DNA from: Mytilus californianus
Lineage: Eukaryota > Mollusca > Bivalvia > Mytilida > Mytilidae
Direction: 5' to 3'
Assembly: GCF_021869535.1 (NCBI RefSeq)
Contig: NW_026262712.1
Span: forward strand, 103,792,140 to 103,856,139
Length of the DNA stretch: 64,000 bases
Made by a program: the position numbers and the translations under genes. Shown here piece after piece: positions 47,332 to 59,447 of this stretch (position 1 is the stretch's first letter; each line of letters starts with the position of its first letter). A model generated the notes under the pieces. That model was not told the origin of the DNA, ran no database searches, and was given only the letters and a program-made list of their open reading frames with translations.

Positions 47332-48066
47332 TTTTTAGCTCACCTGCCCTCAAAGGCCAAATGAGCTTTTCTCCTTACTTTTACAAAAGTCTTCTCCTCT
47401 GAAACTGCTGGGCCAAATTTAACCAAACTTGGCCACAATCATCATTAGGGTATCTAGTTTTAAAAATGTGTCCGATGACCCCTCCTGCCAACTGGTCGAC
47501 ATGGCTAAAAATAGAACATAGGGGTAAAATGCAAGTTTTACATACTATTTTGAAAACTGCTATGAATAGAGAAAATCCAACAAAGGCAAAAATGTTCAGA
47601 ATGTTGAGCTCTACCTATTGTTCGTTACGTCAAAACTGGCAGACGACTTCTTGTAGGAGTTATTGCCCTTAGATGATGCATTTTACCATTTTTTTAAATT
47701 TGCCTTTTATCTCGAAAATTATAATAGATAGACAGAAACTTTGAATAGAAAAAAAAATATCTGCAAGACAAGATCTACAAATAAGTAAACATTGCCGAAA
47801 TTTTCAGTCGACTCCTCATTAGAGTGATTGCCCTATAATGATGAATTTTACATTTTTTTTGCTTTGCGTGTTTGTCTTATATCTTTGCAACTATATTAGG
47901 TAGATAGGAAATTTAAATAGCAAAAATGTTCAGCAAGACAAGATCTACAAATATGCCAACACGACTGAAATTGTCAGTTAACTATTGATAGAGATATTCC
48001 CCTTAAATGATGATTTTTACTCAAAAGTGGCCATTGTTGAAAATGCAGGCGAACGACACAGGGCTA
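47332..48066 (+). mobile_element. GCTCACC-family (Helitron-like) element, uninterrupted copy
   Basis: It starts TTTTTAGCTCACCTGCCC and ends GGCGAACGACACAGGGCTAG with a decayed terminal hairpin. It runs across both positions where the 2499-6743 copy is interrupted, so it serves as an empty-site reference. Confidence 0.7.
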
Positions 48067-49055
48067 GTTTTCTTGTGCGAGTAGTGCACCGGGAAATAAT
48101 TACCCTTCCCTGAGTACCCTGGTTCATACCTTCTTTTTGCGGAAGTCCAATTGCTGTATGCGTTGTTTTCTATGTAGTGTTTTTTTTTTTCTGTTTGTCA
48201 TTTTTTGTCATGGTGTTGTCTATTTTAATTCGACTTGTGGTTTTCATTTACTCTTTTATTTTTTAATCTTTAGAAAATCCACATGTTTTAGAGGCTTTTA
48301 GTTCTTGCTATGATTTATGGACATTTGTTCATTTGATGACTTATAATAGCATACATACATAAATAGAAAGATTTTAAGGGTATAACGTCAATAAGACAAC
48401 GAAACCCAACAGCACGAATTATGAAAACACATCTTTAGATCATTGCAGTGTTCAACAATAACAGGGATTCTATTCATAAAAAAATCTCCCCACTAAAATT
48501 GATCGTAAGTGAAACCGAAATGTTTATGACTTATAAGTATTTTACTCGTAACATTTTTTGTGAAATGAGTCATATGTGTCTATACAATAAATCAAGTCCT
48601 AAGACATGACTAGTCAGGTTCGTTCAAACTGATATTTTGTGAGTGTCACTGTCTCAATAAGGATCACATCACACATCTTTATTAGTGTTCAACCCGAAAG
48701 TAAAGAGCCACCACATTGTTATGCCATACTTTCGATACATTACAAAGCTAATGATTAAGCTTTTGCTGAAGCTTTATTTAACGCAGCTTTATTACGCATT
48801 GTATGTAACTCTGTATGAATAAAAGAAGGCAGCAATCCAACGACAAAATAAAAGACATCTAACGTTAAAGAGGACCATGAAATACAATATAACAAGCTCC
48901 AAATAGGTCATGGTCTACAGAACATAAGTTAAACAGAATCGGCCAGGGTCTACAGAACATAAGTTAAACAGAAACAATTAAAGATTTGCCATCAACATCT
49001 TATTCTTCAAATAACAAAGGACTAAGGGGGGGGGGGGGGAAGAAACATAAAGACA
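48067..49055. other. Unassigned AT-rich sequence
   Basis: No gene or clear element is seen. A ~50-bp phrase 'gtctacagaacataagttaaacaga' is duplicated in tandem at about 48910-48975. Confidence 0.4.
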
Positions 49056-49180
49056 TGTTCGGTGTGAGCCAAGACTCCGTGTTGAAGACCGTACTGTGAC
49101 CTATAATGGTTTACTTTTATAAATTTTGACTTGGATGGAGAGTTGTCTCATTGGCACTCATACCACATCTTCTTATATCT
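49056..49180 (-). mobile_element. R2-type repeat, minus orientation (near-identical to 60030-60154)
   Basis: It starts TGTTCGGTGTGAGCC and ends ACCACATCTTCTTATATCT. It differs from the copy at 60030-60154 by a single base as read by eye. Confidence 0.8.
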
Positions 49181-50474
49181 ATGGCATAAGACAAACATCG
49201 ACGAGGTTACTCACTGCTTGAAAGTGAAGTCTTCAGAATTGGAAATGAAAAGATTATTCATTCGCTTTCGATAATATTTAAATTTACTGTCTTTATTTGC
49301 GATTTTCCAATTAACAGTCAATATTAAATTATTAATAGACATAAAATCCAAAGAAAAAATCTTGTTCTACTTCAGAAGAAGAAACTTCCATTATTTTCTG
49401 TTAACGCTATTACAAGTTCTAATACAATTTTTTTTGTTCTGACAACAGTTCGTATGGACTAAAATTCAAATTGTAAATGACATTGTATAATTTAAGCTGT
49501 TTAAAATCACACGAATCAATATCTTCCAAACTTTGTCTGAATAATTACATGCGTTATTATGTGAAAAATCTCCTTTTTACTGAATATGACGCACTCGATC
49601 CCTAAGTTAAACATGATCAAGTATAACACTTTTATATCAAAATAGTTTATCAAACTAGTCATGGATATAATCATTTAATTCACCGGTAATAATTTACTTA
49701 AGTTTTTAATTCATTAAACTATTATTCTTAACTATTGGTTCGTTCTAATTCGTCCACCAAAACAGACTTATTTAATGAAACTTAATAAATACATTACTTC
49801 ATTTCGATTAGGCTAAGTATCAGCATCGCTTTTAGTTCGAAATTGTTCCGTGTTTTATAACACGAAGCCAGATAAATAATTCATGTTTATTTCACAATGA
49901 AATAATTTTGACCACTAGGATTACAAGTTCCTGTAAATGGTATGATATGTAAATATATTTAATTTATTGATATGTTTGAGTACTTTATTTTCTTTTAATT
50001 ATTTTCAATATAAAAATAAGGAGATGTGGTATGACTGCCAATGAGACAACTAGTAACCACCTAAGTGCAAATGAAATTGATGTAAGCTAAATGTTTATTT
50101 AGCAATTAAATATGTATTTTTTTGTTTCAATTATACATACACTCACATAGTTCGGTTGTTCAAGCCACGTAGTTCAAACTAAAGGAAATATATAAATAAT
50201 GCCAGGAGAAAAATTGGAAAACTCTTTATGCAAACAAATATTATCAGTTCAATTTTTTTTTTAATCAAGATTTCTTCTCCAAAAAGTTAAAGCAGGGCTT
50301 TTTTTAAGTAATCATGAATTTTACAGAAAAGAGAAACGTTTAGAAAGCAGCAGGCTTCATATGGTTTAACAAAATAACAAGTAGTACATGTATAATATTC
50401 AAATTATACATTTAGACTTAAATATCAACATGGCGAAAGTCTGTACCATATATTGACTAAAATAAAACAAAACA
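49181..50474. other. Upstream region of the cyclic-nucleotide-binding gene
   Basis: AT-rich. It contains an R2 head fragment at about 50014-50085 ('aaggagatgtggtatgactg'). I see no clear promoter elements. Confidence 0.45.
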
Positions 50475-50709
50475 ATGTCGACTTCTTTTCAGGATAGACC
50501 CTTATCATCCCTTTCTACAGCAAGCATGCGACCCATATCATCCCTTTCTACAGCAAGCATGCGACCCATGGATATCAATTCCGCTCACTACTATGAAAAA
50601 GTAATCAGTGTTATAACAAAGGAACCCAGTGACAGATCAAATGGTGATATAAACCAAATCAAATCATGGTTTCAAAAGAAGTCGGATTTATTTAACCAGC
50701 TGAATGACG
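50475..50709 (+). CDS. CNBD2-like exon 1
   Basis: The ATG has a good context (ACAATGT). The exon encodes 78 residues and ends GACG|GTAAGC. A 33-bp unit (50504-50536 and 50537-50569) is duplicated exactly, giving two copies of SSLSTASMRP. Confidence 0.75.
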
Positions 50710-53700
50710 GTAAGCAATACAACCTTCAGAGACCATGATATTCAGTACATCATCATGTGTGATTGTAAATGTAAATCCCCTTTTCACTTGCATATGCCCA
50801 TTTTTCAACATATTTTACACAAAATATTTACAAATTATTATAAGTTATTAAAGAGGTATATTTGTAGGGGTAATTTCACAGTAACTTTTTTAAATAAATA
50901 GACCATTTTCAAAATGGCATTGAATCCTTACCAAACCAGACATGGTTAAAAGTGTTATAGCTTCTGACAACATTGTCCATATTCTAAAGATTCGATCGAA
51001 CTGGAAATGCTTGTAAATAGCTTAAAGCTGAGGTGTTGATAAATAATGGTTTCTGAGTATTGGTAGAGAAAAATGGCAGATCATGCCGATTTGAAACAAT
51101 ATTTCCATCTAAGTTTAAGCCACGTATTTCATTTAAGATACATGTTAAATAATTAGGTTTACGATCTCCTTCAACGTAAAATTCTACAAACATTATAAAA
51201 ATGGGCAAAAGCATGCAAAATTTGCAATGTTTTATCAAAATTGTCTTCAAAGAAAAAGTATGGAGCTCCATGGTAAATTAAGGATATGTTGCATAATTGC
51301 CAATGAGAAGAGAAACTAACCCACCAGCGACCAAAGGACATGGATATAAACACCTATAGGTCACCGTACAACATCAATAATGAGCAAAAACCATACCGTA
51401 TATACATGTACTATATATATATAAGGTCCGGCATGACTAAATGTGAAACGAGAATGTAGGCTCGTTATTCCTAGATCTCTAGGTTTCATTAACCTTCCAA
51501 TAATTACTATGTGAGTGCAAGCCATATATCGTATTTTCCTATTCAAACAGCTTCTTCTTATTTTATACTTATTTGATGAGCTGTGTATGGCACATGTCAA
51601 TATCTATGATGATGTTATAACGCATTCATATCAAAGCCCATATCAATCATCGACAAAAATCAGATTGAACCGTTGAACGTCTCGAATAAAATATATAACT
51701 TAGAGTGTGAAAAGCTCAAATTGATGTTCTGTATATTTCCTTCCAGAAATAATCCACGATTTGGTGAAAAATTGTGACTTTATGAAAACTGAACGTGACT
51801 TTCTTCTCATCGAGCAAGGTGAAAAAGGCGACTGGTGAGTCTATTTTTGTGCTTTTATTAAATGCATCAACATCCTTACTACTTGCACATTGTATGTACC
51901 CGTATAATGTATGTATAGTTGTAAAAATATTACTATAGTAGCTGCTTTGATGACATTGAAGTAAATTTGAGTTTTTTTTAACTTCATCTAAATAGAACTG
52001 TCGTATTGTAAAAAAATAACTAGACTTGCATGGATAATGCTGTAAATAATTTACATTAGAAACTGACGAATGTGTGGTTGTAAGTATTGTAAATAAAAGA
52101 AAAAGTAACGATGATATGTTCCATTTTATGTTCAAAATATTGAGTAATTGTTTTTTTTCAGCTTCTTCATTATATTAAATGGATCAGTATCTATATATAT
52201 AAATACAACTCTGGAACTAGAAAAGGATTTACCAGATGTCTCCAGAAATCCGGACCCACTAGAAGAAAGGAGAGCAAGCATGGGTAAATTAGATGACGAG
52301 AAAATAAAAGAATTAGATCGATCAAAGTATGGAATATACGTTGGAGAAATAGGTAAGGAACTACTAGTCAGAGTTAAAAAAAATATTTGTATTGTAATTG
52401 TTATATTCAAATTTTATCTATGGCATTTCACAATTTTACCATAACACCTTTATGAATAGCCAAAGACAAAACTTAAAGATAACATAATTCTTAATATTGA
52501 TAGCCTCAATGTTTGGAGAGAAAGAAAAAAGTACGTTATTTTACTATATTTTTAAATGAAAAAAAGACAAATGATACGATTTCCATACCCACAATACAAT
52601 TTTATGGAATAACTTTTATCAGGTACATGTACAATGTATGCTCTTTGTTATAAGTTTGGAGAGCCAAAAATATAAAATAAAACAGCCAAAACCTTAGTTT
52701 AAGAATTATTACACACTAAGAACATGGATTAGAAATTTACAAACAAACTGTTTTTTTTAATTAACACCAAAACTAAATCACTGGCTATGCTGGAGCGGAA
52801 AGTATCCTCGGGGACTGATTGCCCTCCAGGAGCAGTACCGACAACGTGATTTAAACATATATTATTTGCGTGCACACAACGTATGTTTTTTAATTATTTT
52901 CATTAGATGAGCTCGAGACCAAAGTCTAATGAATTGCTTCGCTGAGCACAGCTGGATACGACCGCAGATGTCCAACCCTGAAAAGTTGGGGCCAAAATGG
53001 ACACAATATTCACGCTTGATACAGGTCTGAATTTGGATTGTAATTAAATTTTTGACACAGCATAGGTTTCTGACACAGAATAACTGTAGTCAAAGAACTT
53101 CAAATTGGTTATAAAATTTGAACTTATATTCAAATATTTGCTTTTGTGCAATACACTATGCGAATTGACCCCCCCCCCCCCCCCCCCCACAAAAAAAAAT
53201 TACCCCGTTTTTTGGCGTTTGTGCAATACACTATGCTGTTGAATATTAACCCCCAAAAAAAATATTTGAAGAAATTTTCTTTTAATTTCTGAAATCTGAA
53301 ATGAGAAAAATAGTCCCCCTCCAATTTTTTTCACCTCCCCCTTTCCCTTATTCCAAAAAAAAATCTTTCCCTCACGTTATGGTCAGTATCTCAGACAATC
53401 ATCATTTCTTAATACATAATTTACAAGCAGTGTAAGGGAGGTAATCAAACATTGTTATTTAAATTGATTTTGATTTTGATTTGGATTACCTCCCTTACAC
53501 TGCTTTTAAATTGTCTCAATTGTCCTTTAACCAGAAAAACCCTTGTTTTTCCCCTTTTTTGCCCCTAATTCCTATATGGTTTGAGCCATAACCCCCCAAA
53601 GTCAATCCTAACCATCCCTTTGTAGTATGGAAACTTGTGGTATAATTTCAGAGAGATTCATACACTTTAACACAAGTTATTGTCTGGAAACTACAAAAAT

Positions 53701-56700
53701 GTTTATTTGGGCCCCTTTTTTGGCCACTTATTCCTAAACAGTTGGGACAATAACCCCCAAAATCAATCCCAACCTTTCTTTAGTGGTTATTAACCTTGTG
53801 TTGAAAATTTATTGATTTCTATTTACTTATACTAAAGTTATTATCCGGAAACCATCTGTCTTCGGACGACGCTGACGACGACGACGACGACGACAACGTG
53901 ATACCAATTAATATACGACCAACATTTTTTAAATTTTTTGCGGTCGTATAAAAACTAAAAGTGCCTAAATATTACAACCAAAACCTTTTATACCAATCTT
54001 GCAAAAGGGAGTTGCAACCTTCTTTTTATAGCAATTACATAATTTTATTATAACCAGTTGATTTAAATATAAACTGCATCATCTAAATCATTTCAATACC
54101 GAAGCATTGGTCACTGGGCGAGTGAGGCACCATGGACTGAGATGAACATTAACAACGACTCTGTTGGGGAAAACAAATTTCGATTCCCGAGCGAATGACA
54201 AGTATTTCTGGAATAATCGTCTGATTTGCAAGATATTGTTTTAAAAATAGTGACGATTAAAAAATAGACTTTAACCAATTCAACGAAATTAGCTCTATTA
54301 CAGAGTTTTAATATGTTTGCTAAAAGCATTACTTTAACCAGAACTTTTGTTTCCTTTAGAATGTGGCAAAAGCTTCGGAGAACTTGCACTTATAAACGCT
54401 GATTGCGTTAGAAATGCAACAATAATTGCAGATGAGACTACAGACTTGATTGTGATTGGTAGAGATCTCTATAACAGATGTATAAAGTCTTTCCATGCTA
54501 AGGAATTTGCGGAAAGGAAACAGTTTGTCGAAAGTAATCCTATATTTGACAAATGGCATCCGAAGTACAAAAAACAAATGGCAATGAGCTTGAAGAAGGA
54601 GAAATTTCATTTTGAAAGCGTCATAATAAAGCAAGGAACACGGTTTGATGGTTTACGCTTTATAATCAGGTAATTATTGCTGTCAATATAAAATGATTGT
54701 ATGTGGTATGATTGTCAATGAGACAACAATCAAACAGACTCCAAATAACGCATATTTAAGCACTTATAAATCACCGTACGTTTGCTACATTTCAAAGCTT
54801 GCAATTGCAGCTTATAAAGAAGTTATTGAACCTAGGGTTTCAGACTGAACATGAACGAATACCAATACATATGAACGGTTTTATTTGCAGAAAAACAACA
54901 CGAAATATGCATTCGTTATAGTACATAAGAATCAATTACATACTTTTTATGCCGTACACTATTTTTTCAGTGGACAGGCGAAAGTCATATCAGATCCATA
55001 CCAGCATTCTACGCAATATTCTCACTACTATCCTTTACCAGATATTGAAGACTTGAAGAAAGAAGAAGCACGTGAATCACTCAGAAGGTATATAGAGCTT
55101 TAACTATGTTACTTAATTATATATCGTAAAAAGGACAATACTGATCAAAATTAGCCATAGCAGGATTTAAACTTAGCACATACTTACAACTTCTAGTCCA
55201 ATCAAATTGCTTATATTTGCCTTCTAATTTTCATAGTACATACTTTTCCCGTGTACTAAGTAACTACACATGAATGACCACAAGGGTAAGATTTCATTGT
55301 ATCATAATGAAGATATTTAAATCAAAAATTGCCGCTGGCTGTTTTGAAATAAAATGCTGTGTTCCAAATTAAATTAAATAGTTTGTAATTAGTTTTCACG
55401 TTGATTTTTAAATATCCTGCTATTAAAATCTTTGGATCTAAAAAATGTTTTTGATAATTGCTATTTCTTTCATTTAAATAAAGGGTAATACATATGGTTC
55501 TTTATACCTTGATTAGAGTACAACGATATCTTAAAATTATGATAATGTAATAATGTATCATCCATGCAATTACTTTGTACACAAAAAAGTGTGTACTATG
55601 AAACCTTGTGAAGGGAAATTAAAGCAACTTGGTGATAATTTTTTTAACTTTCTTAAGGTAGGTGATCTATTTCGTCATGAATTGATTGATTTATTGATTA
55701 TCGGTTGCTTAATTTCCAGTGGCAAATATTTCATGCATGTTCAGGACGATGTCATGAATTGAAAAATTGTGATTATGTCTGAAGATAATGTGCCAATTAT
55801 ATATATAAACATATTCTGATAAATCTTTTAGTTTTTACTTTGAAATAATAAAAAAAAAAAAAACACACAAAACCTATAATCTCTGATCTATTGATAGTTG
55901 CTTTTTAATGCCTATCTGCTAGACTATATCTATGGGGACAAACTATCTATATGTTTCAAATTTATTATAGCTTTAGTTTTTAGTGAAATTAAAAAATGTT
56001 TTCAAAACATGTAAAGCTTCCACTGCAATTTAATTATTGCCTGCTTTTGGTCAATTTATTTGGTCATCTTACCATGTAAGAAGAACATGTATAGTGAAAC
56101 ACCACTTTATATCAATATACATACTTACACCAGCAGCTACCATCTTTTCATTCTGGAGTCAAGGGCCTTTTGAAATCACATATTTTACAATGATACTAGT
56201 GAGTAGATTTACAAAACTTCGTTAATGAGCTCCGTTTTACAAACACCTGTGATACAAGTAGTCAGCCAAAATAAACTATCAATAGACCAATTAAAAGATT
56301 ACTCGAGTTGTAAATATGTGCTAAATTGGATAGTCTATGAAAAGGTATATACTATGAAATTAAGAGCTCGGGGCAAGCCCCTCGCTCTAAATTTCATAGT
56401 ATATACCTTTTTATAGACTAACCTAGACATATTATATTGTGGATACAATAGTTGCAAGTAAAATCATTTGAAATACGTGTTTGTTTCACAATCTTGACCA
56501 ATTCTTTTGTATTACATGCCACTAACCAATTATATACGGTAAACGTATTTTAGTGAGAACGACAAGTGTTTGACGAATAGTAATCACTAGATTAGCTTGG
56601 GGCTAAGTAAAACAATCTATGAAGTAGGATCTACATGTATATAGCAAAATGTTTGCCAATACTGAGGTAATGGCTTCTGGTCGGTATCTACAAATAACTT

Positions 56701-58953
56701 TTTAGCGCGGGCATGACATGTCAATATTACATACAGATTTTGATGTAACCATTTTAGAACAAGACGCATCGACATGCACATTCGCACATTAAAAAAAACA
56801 TTTTGCAATGAAAACATTTTCGTTTAGATATAAGGTAAAAATGATTTCCTCTAACTACAGGTTTGATTTAATCCTATTGGTGGTTTAGTTTTTCTGTTGT
56901 TTCAGGCGGTGGTATACTTCTGTTTAGTTATAATTACAACCCGAATCTGAACCTTCCGTCGGAACTGAGATCACATCCAGTTCTTGATGAGTTTTGTTCA
57001 TTGTTGAAGGACGTACGGTGACCTATAGTTATCTCATTAGCAATCCTACCACATCTTCCTATTTTTATATTGTGATATAATTTTGTGTTTAGCAATAGGC
57101 CGTTGAAAACTGTTTGAAAGCCTAATGTTTGTTAATGTTTTTGTTAAAAGGGAACTAAGTGCACTTTCACGTGCCGATGTTTTAAACCAAAAGGGTACAA
57201 GCCGTCCGAAATCGTCTCTTAATGTTGTAACGAACAGCGAGTCCTCCTCCCCAAGAACGAGAGCAACGAGTGGTAGACGATCACCAATACCAACACGTCG
57301 TCAACTAGAATTCTGTTTGATAGCATCTCAAGAAATACTAGGTAAGATATTAATATATTGTGTCTAAGTAGTCATCACAGACTTTATATTATAACGCTCA
57401 TTTATTATCTATTCTTTTTTTTTTTTAGTCATTTTCCCCATTTTTTTATTTTTTGTCTGTTATTCTATATTCTGTAAACTCCATCCAAATCCTCATATCA
57501 TGCTCATCAGATATAATACTATGATTATAATGATCTAACGTTATTTTAGGCTGACATTTATTGTTATGTGAAACCTGTGTACTCCTTCACACACTTTGCG
57601 TTGAGCGTTCCAGATGAAGGTTAATCCAGAAAAGCTCTTCGGACTTACAAAGTGTTATTTTCATTTCTTAAGACAAAGTAATATATTTTACTTTGTTTTG
57701 AAGGAAATAAAACGTCTTCTTTCTAATCGCACGACACGTGTCAACGTAATTATTGTTTAGAATTCATATTCAAAAGAGACAACTTAGACTTTCGAAAAGA
57801 AAATACAACAAGGAACTATATTCCATAGTAATGAAACTTCAGCTTTTAAAACCCTTAACTTGATTCCTACAAGTACAGTAACTGAAAATGATATCAGACT
57901 CTAATTATGATTCGCAAGACGCATGTGCTCCTGTTAAAAATCACAAAGAACACTGACATCAAATGTTTGAAATAAAAACACAGGAAATCATACAGAATTT
58001 TCACAGTAAGAACGCGTACAAAGTATTAGCCTGGTATCTTTGATGAGTATTTTTTTTATACCTACATACTGTAAAAACCACCAAGGACTCACAAAGAGAG
58101 AGCACATAACATTCACAGGACAGTCGTATGGAGTTGGACCGAATTTTATTGAACTGTTTTTTATACCTACATACTGTAAAAACCACCAAGGACTCACAAA
58201 GAGAGAGCACATAACATTCACAGGACAGCCGTATGGAGTTGAACCGAATTTTATTGAACTGTTTTTTATACCTACATACTGTAAAAACCACCAATGACTC
58301 AAAAAGAGAGAACACATAACAGCCACAGAGCAGCCGTATGGAGTTGGACCGAATTTTATCTAACTGTCTTACTTCAACATAATATGTTCTACAAAGAAAC
58401 TCATCTTAGATACCGAGATTAAAACTGTGTACGTCAGATGCGCTTTTGGCCTTTTCGTCTACAAATGACTCACCAGTGACGCTCGAATCAAAAAAGTTAA
58501 AAGGCTCAAATCAAATACAAATTTGAAGAGCATTGGGGACCCAAAATTCCGAAATGTTTTCCCAAATACAGCTAAGGTCATCTATTCCTGGGGTAGAAAA
58601 TCCTCAGTATTTAGTATTGTTTTTTAATTGTGTTATGTCTATACATATACATTGATTTCCAGTTAAGTTTGCTTTTATTTTCAGGTGATTTTGAAGTTGC
58701 TATGAATTTGAATACATTTTCATATTCTGTTACATGCATGGAGGAAACAGAAATATATGTTTTGAATCAGAAAAATTTTGAAAGGTTAATCGAAAAACGA
58801 AATCCTCAAGTGATTAAAATGATCAAGAATTTCGTAATGGAGAAATACTCTGTTCGAATGACTTGGATGAAAGAAAAGAAAGATATTCCTTTGTTTCGTT
58901 ATTTACTGTATAAGACTGAAGAGACAGAACGAAAAAAGAAACTAAGAAAGTGA
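50475..58953 (+). CDS. Protein with two cyclic-nucleotide-binding domains (CNBD2-like; seven exons)
   Basis: Exons 50475-50709, 51747-51834, 52162-52352, 54360-54669, 54971-55087, 57151-57341 and 58685-58953 join in phase to 466 residues. Domain 1 (about 60-215) shows FLLIEQGEKGDCFFIILNGS and the phosphate-binding cassette F177-GELAL...R189-NAT, keeping the Glu and Arg that contact cyclic nucleotide, though the loop between them is one residue longer than in PKA. A ~45-residue acidic insertion before the cassette holds RRAS (144-147), a PKA-type site. Domain 2 (about 245-440) begins VIIKQGTRFDGLRFIIRSG and has a ~90-residue Ser/Arg-rich insertion. Its cassette (LGDFEVAMNLNTFSYSV) lacks the Arg, so binding there is unlikely. 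The pattern fits CNBD2-type proteins, known in mammals for a role in sperm; function here is inferred only. An acceptor-like TTCTTTTCAG at 50482-50491 means the N-terminus could instead come from an upstream exon. Confidence 0.85.
51282..51440 (+). mobile_element. R2 repeat in CNBD2-like intron 1
   Basis: 'gcataattgccaatgagaag', then 'cctataggtcaccgtacaac' and 'aatgagcaaaaaccatac' follow the R2 order. This copy shows the single-copy form of the segment that is expanded at 40531-43028. Confidence 0.65.
51747..51834 (+). CDS. CNBD2-like exon 2
   Basis: The acceptor is CCTTCCAG and the donor GTGAGT. It encodes IIHDLVKNCDFMKTE then LLIEQGEKGD, the first strands of CNB domain 1. Confidence 0.85.
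52162..52352 (+). CDS. CNBD2-like exon 3
   Basis: The acceptor is a long T tract plus CAG and the donor GTAAGG. It completes GDC and continues FFIILNGSVSIYIN, then an acidic linker with RRAS. Confidence 0.85.
52930..53955 (-). mobile_element. TATACGACCGC-family element, short form, minus (copy g), CNBD2-like intron 3
   Basis: Read in reverse it ends GCGGTCGTATCCAGC... at 52930 and starts at 53955 with TTTTTATACGACCGCAAAAA. It carries the internal hairpin (53419-53512), a C18 tract (53167) and the same 'ggggccaaaa' modules. Confidence 0.75.
54360..54669 (+). CDS. CNBD2-like exon 4 (phosphate-binding cassette)
   Basis: The acceptor is TTCCTTTAG and the donor GTAATT. It begins ECGKSFGELALINADCVRNA, then runs through the domain-1 C-helix into domain 2 (ESVIIKQGTRFDGLRF). 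Confidence 0.85.
54697..54785 (+). mobile_element. R2 fragment in CNBD2-like intron 4
   Basis: 'gtatgtggtatgattgtcaat' followed by 'cacttataaatcaccgtacg' matches the R2 head. Confidence 0.6.
54971..55087 (+). CDS. CNBD2-like exon 5
   Basis: The acceptor is ATTTTTTCAG and the donor GTATAT. It encodes SGQAKVISDP and then a charged linker ending ARESLRR. Confidence 0.8.
55680..55750 (-). mobile_element. SINE tail fragment (family S2), minus orientation
   Basis: GATTGATTTATTGATTATCG is followed by GTTGCTTAATTTCCAGTGGC and CATGCATGTTCAGGACG, the reverse of the S2 3' end. Confidence 0.6.
56331..56420. repeat. 90-bp fold-back palindrome in CNBD2-like intron 5
   Basis: The left arm TAGTCTATGAAAAGGTATAT continues as ACTATGAAATTAAGAGC. 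The right arm returns as GCTCTAAATTTCATAGT, then ATATACCTTTTTATAGACTA. The centre is CTCGGGGC-aa-GCCCCTCG. The arms are about 40 nt with few mismatches. Confidence 0.9.
56985..57062 (-). mobile_element. R2 fragment, minus orientation
   Basis: 'ttgttgaaggacgtacggtgac' and 'taccacatcttcctattttta' are the reverse of the R2 head; the copy is internally deleted. Confidence 0.6.
57151..57341 (+). CDS. CNBD2-like exon 6
   Basis: The acceptor TTAAAAG is weak in pyrimidines, but the phase and the protein fit; the donor is GTAAGA. It encodes a Ser/Thr/Arg-rich linker (SSPRTRATSGRRSPIPTRR), then FCLIASQEILG, which re-enters CNB domain 2. Confidence 0.75.
57342..58684. other. CNBD2-like intron 6
   Basis: AT-rich, with a 105-bp tandem triplication at 58050-58360. 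A motif near 57605-57630 ('agatgaaggttaatccagaaa') recalls other dispersed bivalve repeats, but I cannot define it. Confidence 0.45.
58050..58360. repeat. 105-bp tandem repeat, three copies
   Basis: TATACCTACATACTGTAAAA starts at 58057, 58162 and 58267. The later parts (GAGAGAGCACATAACATTC, GTATGGAGTTG) repeat with small changes. As 105 is divisible by three, open frames appear on both strands without meaning. Confidence 0.92.
58685..58953 (+). CDS. CNBD2-like exon 7 (last coding exon)
   Basis: The acceptor is ATTTTCAG. It encodes DFEVAMNLNTFSYSVTC and EIYVLNQKNFERLI, the end of CNB domain 2, and a basic tail ending KKKLRK, then TGA. Confidence 0.85.
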
Positions 58954-59065
58954 AAGACACATGATTATGAAAACGATTATAAATGTTCTAGGTCTACATT
59001 AAACATTTCATTATACTTTTACAACATACTTCTTATAGTTTGGAAGAATGCAGAGGATGAATTAT

Positions 59066-59071
59066 AATAAA
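59066..59071 (+). terminator. Candidate poly(A) signal for the CNBD2-like gene
   Basis: AATAAA lies 113 bp after the stop codon, the first clear one downstream. Confidence 0.45.
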
Positions 59072-59447
59072 TTACTATTACTGGACTCTTTTTAGTTTAG
59101 GGTATCTTTTGATTTAAACAGTACATTATTTTACAAGAGAAATATCGTGACCAGTATGATGCGACCGTAATAAAAAAGATCCTAAATCTATGCATATTTA
59201 CTACAGTACTATACTTTGATTTTAAACTATAATGTTTTTTTTTTATTTCCATACATACGTTAGTATTAACTAAAATGATATTTTTTTAGTTTACATTATT
59301 CTATTTCGAATATCCTTATAAAATGTTTTTGTCAATGGATTCATTTTCAAGTTACAGATTGTGCCTAAGACAGATAGTCTTTATGTCTCTGGTTGTGCTA
59401 AACTGTCATAATTTGTTAAGATTTAAAAAAATGGGGAACACAAAGAT

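Noticed and set aside
51716..52135. 139-residue minus frame with a hydrophobic start resembling a signal peptide
   Set aside because: It is antisense to exon 2 of the CNBD2-like gene and its intron; the plus-strand reading is far better supported.
58001..58326. Overlapping minus frames of 104 and 112 residues
   Set aside because: Produced by the 105-bp tandem repeat; both frames are open only because the period is divisible by three.
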